Assembly: GCA_002772455.1 (NCBI GenBank)
Contig: PCSQ01000042.1
Span: 1-5,089, forward strand
Source: Candidatus Beckwithbacteria bacterium CG23_combo_of_CG06-09_8_20_14_all_47_9
GTDB lineage: Bacteria > Patescibacteriota > Microgenomatia > UBA1400 > CG1-02-47-37
Direction of reading: 5' to 3'
DNA: 5,089 nt
Below the pieces are notes generated by a model. That model searched no databases. It saw nothing but the letters and a program-made list of their open reading frames with translations, and was not told the origin of the DNA. The translations under genes were made by a program, and so were the position numbers. Below, one piece after another: positions 1-4,367 of the stretch; position 1 is the stretch's first letter, and every line of letters begins with the position of its first letter.

Positions 1-2
1 TA

Positions 3-125
3 ATGGTTTTGCCGTTATTGTCCGGTGTGGAAGAATTTAACTTGATTTTGACAGGGTTTGGGTTGTTCTTGAGTTTATTGTCGTGGTATGCTAGTATTTT
101 ACTGATGAAAGGAATTAGATTATGA
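3..125 (+). CDS. tiny hydrophobic protein, or C-terminal end of a longer membrane protein
   Basis: The frame encodes 40 residues from ATG at base 3 to TGA at 123-125. After an N-terminal stretch containing VEEFN there is one long hydrophobic run (roughly residues 15-35, LILTGFGLFLSLLSWYASIL), ending in a short basic tail (MKGIRL). This fits one transmembrane helix with a positively charged end. The window begins only two bases before the ATG, so the true start may lie upstream and this could be the last helix of a larger protein. Alternatively, bases 1-5 read TAATG, which would be a stop-start overlap with an upstream gene, the same junction type seen at 3470-3474. The stop overlaps the next ATG (ATGA), which supports co-translation. 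I do not recognise a family and propose no function. Confidence 0.45.
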   Translation: MVLPLLSGVEEFNLILTGFGLFLSLLSWYASILLMKGIRL

Positions 126-223
126 TTTATATCGGTCCTTTGGAAACTTTCTATATTGCCGGGGCTTTGGCTTTGTTGGCGATTGCCATTATTGCTTATC
201 CTACCTTGCACTCCAGAAAATAA
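122..223 (+). CDS. 33-residue single-pass membrane peptide
   Basis: A 33-codon ORF runs from ATG at 122 to TAA at 221-223. It has a short polar front (MIYIGPLETF), one transmembrane run (YIAGALALLAIAIIAYP) and a tail ending in HSRK. The start overlaps the stop of the preceding ORF (ATGA, 122-125), and an AAAGGA Shine-Dalgarno match sits at 108-113, eight bases upstream. Those two signals are why I accept so short an ORF. It is too small for family assignment. Possibilities include a small subunit or regulator of a membrane complex encoded upstream, or a type I toxin-like peptide; nothing here separates these. It ends 25 bases before a minus-strand gene that converges on it. Confidence 0.5.
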   Translation: MIYIGPLETFYIAGALALLAIAIIAYPTLHSRK

Positions 224-248
224 ATTTTCCGCCGGACTTATTAATTGG

Positions 249-677
249 TCAATTTGCATAGATTGCGGAAACATTGATATTATTTGATCCACTTTGACTG
301 GTTATTTTTACAGGCTTCTTGAGTAAAGGGGATTCAGCCGGAAGACGGGGATTGCTGATATAGTTTGATAGTGTTGTCTTGGTTGGTTGGTTGGTAATTT
401 GCGGAAAACCAGAGGCCAATTGACCAATTTTTCCAATCTGTTTTAATAGCAGTCCGGCACAGTGACTGCCAGATTTAATAAATCGGGTCATTAGTTTGAC
501 TTGATAATGTTTTTTGTCTATATTCTTGGTTAAAATCAGCTGATTTGGGGTTGAAGAATGGTCAAAAAAGCCGGCGGAGAATAGCGGGTGGAACAGCGGC
601 GCGTAATTGGACGGCGGCAGCGGTGAGCGCCGGCGGTTAAAAAGGCGGTTAAAAAGATTAAAGTTAATTTTTTTCAT
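249..677 (-). CDS. unrecognised basic protein, 142 aa
   Basis: This minus-strand ORF starts at ATG (675-677) and stops at TGA (249-251). The product is strongly basic, with an N-terminal cluster (MKKINFNLFNRLFNRRR), a Pro/Ser-rich stretch (SPLPPSNYAPLF) and a Ser/Asn-rich tail (SQSGSNNINVSAIYAN). There is no clear signal peptide, transmembrane helix or catalytic motif. The part around residues 55-90 (HYQVKLMTRFIKSGSHCAG and LLLKQIGKIGQLASGF) looks most like a folded segment. No Shine-Dalgarno site precedes the ATG. It lies 33 bases downstream of the recombinase-like ORF and in exactly the same reading frame, separated by TAG and TAA stops. It may therefore be an independent gene or the remnant of the distal part of a longer, broken gene. 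I do not recognise a family. Codons look plausible for coding, and no competing long plus-strand frame is visible. Confidence 0.4.
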   Translation of the reverse strand: MKKINFNLFNRLFNRRRSPLPPSNYAPLFHPLFSAGFFDHSSTPNQLILTKNIDKKHYQVKLMTRFIKSGSHCAGLLLKQIGKIGQLASGFPQITNQPTKTTLSNYISNPRLPAESPLLKKPVKITSQSGSNNINVSAIYAN

Positions 678-688
678 GAGTGAAAATA

Positions 689-715
689 TATAGACATGTT
701 TTTATAACGTCTATA
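689..715. repeat. AT-rich inverted repeat between two minus-strand ORFs
   Basis: TATAGAC (689-695) and GTCTATA (709-715) are perfect 7-base inverted arms around a 13-base loop. The right arm contains the stop codon of the recombinase-like gene (711-713), and the repeat fills most of the 33-base gap to the next ORF. On the minus strand the second arm is followed by TATTTTC, so a weak intrinsic terminator is possible. A recombination or deletion scar is equally possible. Confidence 0.4.
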
Positions 716-1208
716 GTTTAATTAAATTATTATCTGTTATTTTGACTTGTTTGGTTGCCCATAATAAATAATTATGAACATCGGAAACATAGTTTTTGAT
801 GGTGGAGGCGGATAATTTTTGGCGGACGAGTTCGTGTTTAAAATTATTCATCAGCCGGCTGATAGTGGGATCGATTCGCTGCCGGGGCAGGGCCGCGGCC
901 GGATTAGTGTCAGCCAGCCGGGCCATTTCTAACCAGCCGCCGAAACGTTTGAGGCTGGAAAAATAGCGCCGGGCGGTGGACGGGAGGACGCGGTTGGCCG
1001 GATCATTAAGCCGGCGGCCGTAATTGCCAAAAACCGCGGCAGTTAGATTGGCCGGAACAATTGTGTCTTCCTGTAGTTCGCGTTTCAGCCAATCCAAAAA
1101 AACCTGGACATCGGAGACGTAGTTTTTAAGCGTCGCCGGCGCCAGCTTTTGGTTGGCCTGGTTGTGGTTAGCGAGGTAGGTTTTGAATTGGGCAGTGAGA
1201 GTGGACAT
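711..1208 (-). CDS. tandem SAM-like core-binding-domain protein (tyrosine-recombinase N-terminal half, no catalytic domain)
   Basis: The 165-residue product resembles the N-terminal DNA-binding (core-binding, 'phage_int_SAM') domain of XerC/XerD-type tyrosine recombinases, present once in full and once in part. Copy 1 spans about residues 5-107: FKTYL, then TLKNYVSDVQVFLDW at 26-40, then the second helical pair with LPSTARRYFSSLKRFGGWL at 75-93 and the domain-ending DTNPA. Copy 2 begins near residue 121 (NNFKHELVRQ) and has TIKNYVSDVHNYLLW at 136-150, exactly 110 residues after its counterpart, but ends at residue 165, about halfway through the fold. The catalytic domain with its R-H-R-Y residues is absent, so it cannot recombine DNA by itself. 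It could be a DNA-binding adaptor or the stump of a broken integrase. The ATG at 1206-1208 is the first start after an upstream in-frame TAA; there is no Shine-Dalgarno site, and the octamer array begins five bases upstream. Confidence 0.65.
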   Translation of the reverse strand: MSTLTAQFKTYLANHNQANQKLAPATLKNYVSDVQVFLDWLKRELQEDTIVPANLTAAVFGNYGRRLNDPANRVLPSTARRYFSSLKRFGGWLEMARLADTNPAAALPRQRIDPTISRLMNNFKHELVRQKLSASTIKNYVSDVHNYLLWATKQVKITDNNLIKL

Positions 1209-1212
1209 TGAA

Positions 1213-1300
1213 TATTTGGGTGTTTGGGAGTTTGAGTATTTGGAAATTTAATAAATTGATAATTTAATAAATTGATAATTTAATAATTTAATAATGATAA
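1213..1300. repeat. tandem array with 8-bp periodicity, G-rich then AT-rich
   Basis: From 1213 the sequence can be cut into consecutive octamers without a single slip. Four G-rich units come first: TATTTGGG, TGTTTGGG, AGTTTGAG, TATTTGGA (1213-1244). Six AT-rich units follow: AATTTAAT, AAATTGAT, AATTTAAT, AAATTGAT, AATTTAAT, AATTTAAT (1245-1292), then a decayed AATGATAA (1293-1300). The middle four units form a perfect 16-bp direct repeat (1245-1260 and 1261-1276). The array lies just upstream of the minus-strand start at 1208, so it would form the leader or promoter of that gene. Confidence 0.8.
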
Positions 1301-1309
1301 ATGGTTAGT

Positions 1310-1342
1310 GGGCTGGGCAACCGGACAGCCGTTGTCCAGCCC
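1310..1342 (-). terminator. strong 12-bp hairpin downstream of the small membrane-protein gene
   Basis: GGGCTGGGCAAC (1310-1321) pairs with GTTGTCCAGCCC (1331-1342) around a 9-base loop. All twelve positions pair, with one G-U wobble. On the minus strand the hairpin begins 17 bases after the stop codon at 1360. It is followed by ACTAACCATTTATCATT, which lacks a proper T run, so it is an imperfect intrinsic terminator. It may instead protect the mRNA 3' end or be a structured element of the neighbouring repeat array. Confidence 0.45.
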
Positions 1343-1359
1343 GGCAGAAATTAATTAAT

Positions 1360-1539
1360 TTACAAAACGCTTAAGCCTAAAAATAAAGTGAATAAGCCGA
1401 CGGTCACGCTAAGCAAACTTAAAGCTTCGGCGGCGACCTTAGCCGAGCGGCTGCGGAAAATGCTTTTGAAATTAATTGCCAGGTTGATTGGCTTCCAATC
1501 AAAGACAGCCGTGGTTGGTAGAACTAAACTAAAAGACAT
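1360..1539 (-). CDS. 59-residue tail-anchored membrane protein
   Basis: This short minus-strand ORF starts at ATG (1537-1539) and stops at TAA (1360-1362). The N-terminal part is soluble and includes VFDWKPINLAINFKSIFRS. A basic patch (SIFRSRSAK, about residues 26-34) leads into a single hydrophobic C-terminal helix (about 39-59, ALSLLSVTVGLFTLFLGLSVL) that runs to the end of the protein. A clear AAAGGA Shine-Dalgarno match lies four bases upstream of the start, the best ribosome site in the window, and a hairpin follows the stop. These flanking signals are the main reason to call it a gene. The positive patch just before the helix predicts an N-terminus inside the cell. No family is recognised. 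It is the first gene of the minus-strand side of the divergent region, opposite the PaaX-type regulator, which makes it a possible target of that regulator. Confidence 0.6.
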   Translation of the reverse strand: MSFSLVLPTTAVFDWKPINLAINFKSIFRSRSAKVAAEALSLLSVTVGLFTLFLGLSVL

Positions 1540-1543
1540 TGAT

Positions 1544-1549
1544 TCCTTT
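1544..1549 (-). promoter_or_regulatory. Shine-Dalgarno site of the small membrane-protein gene
   Basis: On the minus strand the sequence reads AAGAAAGGAATCA followed by ATG at 1539. The AAAGGA core decides the start of the 59-residue ORF and is one of only two convincing ribosome sites in the window. Confidence 0.6.
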
Positions 1550-1688
1550 CTTGAGTCATTAGATTAAATTAGACTCTATTACAAGTTATAAGAAACTGAC
1601 CGGGTGAAACAGTGGTCAAATTTTCTAGGGTTTATAGAGTAAAAACAGAGGTAAATTAGTCTTTATCTAGTTTCATGAAGTTTTCATG

Positions 1689-1703
1689 ATAGTAAATTAC
1701 TAT
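1689..1703. repeat. perfect 15-base palindrome
   Basis: ATAGTAAATTACTAT is a perfect dyad of two 7-base arms around a single central A. Such a symmetric AT-rich site could bind a dimeric regulator, but no second copy was found in the window. Confidence 0.45.
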
Positions 1704-1729
1704 ATCAAAATAGATAGATAAGTATTTAT

Positions 1730-1749
1730 AAATATCAGTATTGATATTT
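1730..1749. repeat. 8-bp stem-loop, AAATATCA / TGATATTT
   Basis: The arms AAATATCA (1730-1737) and TGATATTT (1742-1749) enclose a 4-base loop. On the plus strand three further T residues follow (1750-1752), giving a weak terminator-like look. It could stop upstream transcription before the regulator promoter, or act as an operator dyad. Confidence 0.4.
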
Positions 1750-1771
1750 TTTAGGATTTCCGGTAACGGCC

Positions 1772-1801
1772 TTGACAGTTGCCGGAGTGTTGTGTTACTG
1801 T
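1772..1801 (+). promoter_or_regulatory. candidate sigma-70-type promoter of the PaaX-family gene
   Basis: A perfect -35 hexamer TTGACA lies at 1772-1777. With an 18-base spacer the -10 position falls on TACTGT (1796-1801), which matches only three of six consensus positions including the first A and last T. Transcription would begin near 1808, inside the palindrome TTAGTACTAA, about 58 bases before the chosen start codon. Confidence 0.3.
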
Positions 1802-1806
1802 GTATT

Positions 1807-1816
1807 TTAGTACTAA
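1807..1816. promoter_or_regulatory. possible operator palindrome TTAGTACTAA
   Basis: A perfect 10-base palindrome sits just downstream of the candidate -10 element. PaaX-family regulators often control divergent or adjacent genes, so autoregulation here is plausible, but the site does not match a known operator I can name. Confidence 0.25.
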
Positions 1817-1835
1817 CTAACACTGCAATTATGAC

Positions 1836-1849
1836 TGCACCAAAGTGCA
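1836..1849. promoter_or_regulatory. possible operator dyad TGCAC-CAAA-GTGCA
   Basis: Two 5-base inverted arms flank CAAA, and a TGCA also occurs at 1823-1826 upstream. The dyad covers the alternative GTG start (1845-1847) and would sit in the mRNA leader if translation begins at 1866. It may be a binding site or a small leader hairpin. Confidence 0.25.
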
Positions 1850-1854
1850 TCAAC

Positions 1855-1863
1855 TGTGGATAA
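1855..1863 (-). promoter_or_regulatory. perfect DnaA-box 9-mer TTATCCACA
   Basis: The minus strand reads TTATCCACA, the strongest consensus DnaA box, ending two bases before the regulator ATG. I found no second perfect copy in the window and no dnaA or other replication gene. A single site may act in DnaA-dependent regulation or be a chance match; a 9-mer is expected by chance in roughly one in 25 windows of this size. Confidence 0.35.
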
Positions 1864-1865
1864 CC

Positions 1866-2645
1866 ATGAAATTACTCAAGAAAAAACTGCTTTTTAGCTT
1901 GCTGATCGATCAGCCGGGTCAGGAATTTGAGTATCATGACTACCATTATCTCTATTATCGAACCAGTGAATTTAACCCCGGATCGGCGCGTGATGCGGTA
2001 AATGAACTGGTTACCGAGGCGGCAATTGACAAATTGACGCGTAACCTGCCTGCCGGCAAGGCAGGCCGGCGGGCATTTTTTCGGTTAACGTCGGCCGGCC
2101 GGGAAATTTTACTCAAGAATTTGCATCCGGAGGCCCGTCAAGGCCAATGGGACCGGCGTTGGCGGATAGTCATTGTTAATAAAATCGGCGTTGCCTTAAG
2201 GCCGTTTCAGCGGGAATTGGACCGCTTGGGTTATCGCCGCCTTTCTCGGGGAGTTTATCTGTCCGCGGCCAATGTTTCGGTTCAAACCCGGGAGATTTTA
2301 ATGAAGAACCATTGGTTAAATCAGGCAGCGGTAATTGAATCCCGGGGTTTAGTCGGCAGCGACGATCAGATTTTGGCCCGGAATCTATGGCAACTCGAGA
2401 AATTAGGGGAAGAATACGATCAGTTTATCATTCTAGCACAAAGACTGCTGGTTTCCGGCCGGCGCAATTTGGTCTTATTACAGCAAGCTAAATTTGGCTT
2501 TAAGGCAGTCTTTGACGCTTACTTTAAACTCGTTTGTCTTGACCCGGGTTTGCCCAAGCCGTTACTGCCGCCAAACTGGCGGGGCGAGGATGCAAAAAGC
2601 TTATTCTTTCGTTTAGTTGACTTGGCAAAAACCGCAAAAATTTAA
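1866..2645 (+). CDS. PaaX-family transcriptional regulator (winged helix plus Cas2-like fold)
   Basis: The 259-residue product has PaaX architecture. An N-terminal winged helix covers about residues 1-85, with the recognition region near SARDAVNELVTEAAI and a wing that reads RRAFFRLTSAGREIL. A central Cas2-like ferredoxin fold begins at WDRRWRIVIVNK (95-106) and continues through FQRELDRLGYRRLSRGVYLSAANV. The PaaX C-terminal domain includes LARNLWQLEKLGEEYDQFI (170-188) and FDAYFKLVCLDPGLPKPLLP (216-235), a signature LDPGLP. This family represses transcription as a dimer; the best-known member controls phenylacetate catabolism through phenylacetyl-CoA, but no such pathway is visible and the ligand is unknown. 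Where Cas2 has its catalytic Asp there is Asn105, so nuclease activity is not expected. I chose ATG at 1866; a GTG at 1845 would add seven residues, but no ribosome site supports either. A palindromic insert lies in the wing. Its stop overlaps that of the convergent surface operon. Confidence 0.85.
   Translation: MKLLKKKLLFSLLIDQPGQEFEYHDYHYLYYRTSEFNPGSARDAVNELVTEAAIDKLTRNLPAGKAGRRAFFRLTSAGREILLKNLHPEARQGQWDRRWRIVIVNKIGVALRPFQRELDRLGYRRLSRGVYLSAANVSVQTREILMKNHWLNQAAVIESRGLVGSDDQILARNLWQLEKLGEEYDQFIILAQRLLVSGRRNLVLLQQAKFGFKAVFDAYFKLVCLDPGLPKPLLPPNWRGEDAKSLFFRLVDLAKTAKI
2045..2066. repeat. small palindromic element inside the regulator gene, encoding LPAGKAG
   Basis: GCCTGCC (2048-2054) and GGCAGGC (2060-2066) are perfect 7-base arms around GGCAA, with a second CCTGCC at 2045-2050 giving an alternative pairing. 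Read in frame, it encodes Leu-Pro-Ala-Gly-Lys-Ala-Gly (residues 61-67), placed between the two strands of the DNA-binding wing, where a short turn is normal. The 21-base length keeps the frame. From memory, this GC-rich palindrome and its LPAGKAG translation recur in Patescibacteria genomes as a REP-like element. Confidence 0.6.
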
Positions 2646-3472
2646 CGGCGGCGTTTTGATATAATAATATATATTATGAGCAGGATAATAAGGATTACTA
2701 ACCACCAATTGATGGGGCACAACAGCGGGGGAATTAGCTCAAAAGCGGTCACCGGCGCCAGAGTCAGAGGCACTATAACCGGCACGGTAAACGATAAATC
2801 CGGGAAGGGCGAAGGCAAGGGAATGGTAATTAAGCCGGCGCCGGCAATAATGTCCAGGTAAAATGACGGCAGCAAGGTATTGTTCCCGGCCGGGTCAGAA
2901 CTGCTGACAGAAACAGTGTGGCGGCCTAAAGCTAAAGCGGTCTTGGGCTTGACGCTGAAAAGCCGGTCACTGCCGACCAAGACCGTGACCGCTTCGTTGT
3001 CAAAAGTGATCGAGAGCGCGGCGTTGCTTTCGCTTTGGCCGGAAATAACCGGGTAGCGGTCGCTGGTCGAAAAACTGACGGCATTCTGGAATTCCTGCCC
3101 GGCGACGGTTTCAATTAGGATCAGCGGCGCGGTCGTATCGATCGTAAAGGTCCAGATGGCCGAATCCCTTTCAGTCGCATTGGTACCGATCGCTTTAACC
3201 ATCCAGGTATGGGTGCCTTCGGCCAGGGCCGAGAGCGCCTGGGTAGTGATCGTCGCGAAGGACTGGGGAATATGGTCGGTATTTTTCACTCCGTCCGGCC
3301 ATAATTGGTAATGGGAAATTAAAGTTTCGCCGCCGGAGGGGTTAAAGATAAACGTCGGCGCGGTGGTGGAAATGGTTGAGTTATTATTTGGGCTGATTAG
3401 CACCGGCGTATCCGGCCGGATACGGTTAGGCACGGTGGCAGTCACTGCCGCTAAAATTAGCAACCAGATCAT
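2642..3472 (-). CDS. membrane-anchored surface protein with FN3-like and Ig-like domains
   Basis: The 276-residue product starts with a short hydrophobic leader (MIWLLILAAVTATV) that could be a signal peptide. A first beta-sandwich (about 22-113) begins DTPVLISPNN and ends at AIWTFTIDTTAP; the W-x-F-x-I-D-x-T-x-P ending is typical of FN3/Ig-like modules of bacterial surface proteins. A second Ig-like domain (about 117-208) includes ISGQSESNAALSITFDNE and HTVSVSSSDPAGN. Then comes a Pro-rich stalk (209-253), one transmembrane helix (WWLVILIILLIIYIIIS) and a KRRR tail, placing the domains outside the cell. There is no LPXTG sortase signal. Its ATG overlaps the upstream stop (TAATG), and no Shine-Dalgarno site is seen, so translation is probably coupled. 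It is the last gene of the operon. Its role is probably binding or scaffolding at the surface; the ligand is unknown. Confidence 0.8.
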   Translation of the reverse strand: MIWLLILAAVTATVPNRIRPDTPVLISPNNNSTISTTAPTFIFNPSGGETLISHYQLWPDGVKNTDHIPQSFATITTQALSALAEGTHTWMVKAIGTNATERDSAIWTFTIDTTAPLILIETVAGQEFQNAVSFSTSDRYPVISGQSESNAALSITFDNEAVTVLVGSDRLFSVKPKTALALGRHTVSVSSSDPAGNNTLLPSFYLDIIAGAGLITIPLPSPFPDLSFTVPVIVPLTLAPVTAFELIPPLLCPINWWLVILIILLIIYIIISKRRR

Positions 3473-4365
3473 TATTCAGGAGGAAGGTTTTTCCGCCGTT
3501 TTTTGAGAATAACGAGCAGGATAATTATTGCCAGGGCCGCGGCGATCACGCTAATCTCTTTGACCGGGACGATCCAGAAATAAATCAAGCCGGTTAAGGG
3601 AATGGCGGCATCGCCGGCTTGGGCGGTTAAGCGGGCGGCGTAACGGCCTAAATGCCACTTGCCCGGTACGGTCCAGTCATATGTTCTCGAGGCAAAGGGA
3701 AAGATATTTTTCTCCTCGAGCTCGGCCGAGTAAGTCTCGTCGCCCAGCCAGTTAGTCACGGTTAATTTTCCAATCGGCCGCAGGTGAATATCGCCCAAAT
3801 TTTCAATTTCGGCCATGATTGGCGTTGGGCCGTAGTGTTTAAATTTATTGTCCGCCTTAAATTCTTTCAGGTTAACCGCTTCGGTGACGTCGCCGATGAC
3901 TTTTAAGTAAACCAGACTGCCGACTTGCGGGCTGATCTGGGCGCCGGTGCCTTGGGCCAAAGATCCTTCGGCGATTGGAGCGTAAGTTACCATGGCGTAG
4001 TGGCCGCCCGGCAGGCCGTCTTGAGGGACGCTGATGATCAGGTCGACGCCGGCGGTCTGTCCGGCCGGAACGAGGATTTGTTTAGGGGAAACGGATATCC
4101 AGCTGGCCAGGCTCCAGCGTCCGGAAACCGCTTCGGTTACCGGAATGGGCGTGCCTTGATTGCCGGTAACGATAAAGTCGGCCACGATCACTTTGTAGGC
4201 TTGGTCGGTGCCGGTTTCATTCCTGATTCTTAAACTTTCCTGGACCGTGCCCCCGGGCAAGGCTTCGATTTCCAGTCGGGGAGGAATAGCGGTCATCGAA
4301 AGTTTCTCCTGTCCCAAAACAGGGGCGGCAATCAGCAAAAAGAGTAAGGGCAGGAATTTTTTCAT
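3472..4365 (-). CDS. WxL-interacting-protein-like (DUF916/DUF3324-like) membrane-anchored surface protein
   Basis: The 297-residue product has a clear signal peptide (MKKFLPLLFLLIAAPVLG, cleavage near residue 18). A first beta-sandwich (about 24-130) contains IPPRLEIEALPGGTVQESLR, a central ASWISVSPKQILVPAGQTA and VPQDGLPGGHYAMVTYAP. This order (ligand-less N-terminal Ig-like fold, 'V-x-x-G-Q/T' strand, then P-x-x-x-x-G-G-x-Y) is that of the DUF916 domain of WxL-interacting proteins. A second domain (about 146-250) begins QVGSLVYLKVIGDV and contains IMAEIENLGDIHLRPIGKL, as in the DUF3324-type half. A transmembrane helix (about 266-287) and a KKRRK tail anchor it. In Firmicutes such proteins bind WxL proteins and peptidoglycan; here the gene sits two bases after a WxL-like gene, which supports a partner role. 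No Shine-Dalgarno site is seen. The match is by pattern, not by search. Confidence 0.75.
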   Translation of the reverse strand: MKKFLPLLFLLIAAPVLGQEKLSMTAIPPRLEIEALPGGTVQESLRIRNETGTDQAYKVIVADFIVTGNQGTPIPVTEAVSGRWSLASWISVSPKQILVPAGQTAGVDLIISVPQDGLPGGHYAMVTYAPIAEGSLAQGTGAQISPQVGSLVYLKVIGDVTEAVNLKEFKADNKFKHYGPTPIMAEIENLGDIHLRPIGKLTVTNWLGDETYSAELEEKNIFPFASRTYDWTVPGKWHLGRYAARLTAQAGDAAIPLTGLIYFWIVPVKEISVIAAALAIIILLVILKKRRKNLPPE

Positions 4366-4367
4366 AT

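Larger units (their letters stand above)
1540..1865. other. AT-rich divergent intergenic control region
   Basis: About 325 bases separate the divergent starts of the small membrane-protein gene and the PaaX-type regulator. The stretch is clearly more AT-rich than the genes on either side and is full of short dyads: TGACC/GGTCA at 1597-1618 with a 12-base spacer, and further palindromes at 1689-1703, 1730-1749, 1807-1816 and 1836-1849. A 65-codon minus-strand frame (1656-1853) crosses it, but without a ribosome site or a recognisable product I treat it as non-coding. The layout suits regulatory DNA for both flanking genes; a small RNA cannot be excluded. Confidence 0.55.

Noticed and set aside
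243..429. The 12-mer AATTGGTCAATT (243-254) and its inverted copy at 418-429
   Set aside because: The match does not extend beyond the 12-mer and a few bases, and no element boundaries or duplications accompany it.
1585..1619. Minus-strand promoter from TTGACC (1614-1619) and TATAAC (1585-1590)
   Set aside because: The spacer would be 23 bases, far too long, and no better-spaced -10 element was found.
1656..1853. A 65-codon minus-strand frame across the divergent region, with a hydrophobic N-terminus
   Set aside because: It has no ribosome site, lies over the candidate regulator promoter and palindromes, overlaps the alternative regulator start, and its sequence looks like translated AT-rich non-coding DNA.
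2148..2280. Cas2-like fold suggesting a CRISPR locus
   Set aside because: The flanking winged helix and the LDPGLP C-terminal domain identify PaaX; the catalytic Asp position is Asn, and there is no array or cas gene nearby.
2628..2656. Possible intrinsic terminator after the regulator (AAAACCGC pairing with GCGGCGTTTT)
   Set aside because: The pairing needs two bulges and the stem is mostly A-T, so it is not convincing.
2664..2677. Perfect AT palindrome ATAATATATATTAT
   Set aside because: It lies in the Ile/Tyr-rich transmembrane codons of the surface gene, where such alternation arises easily.
2676..3114. Short frames at 2676-2861 (plus) and 2932-3114 (minus)
   Set aside because: Both lie within the Ig-like surface gene in other frames and give unstructured, Arg/Ser/Gly-rich products.
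3472..3510. LPPE at the C-terminus of the WxL-interacting-like protein as a sortase motif
   Set aside because: It follows the transmembrane helix and basic tail instead of preceding them, and lacks the T-G of LPXTG.
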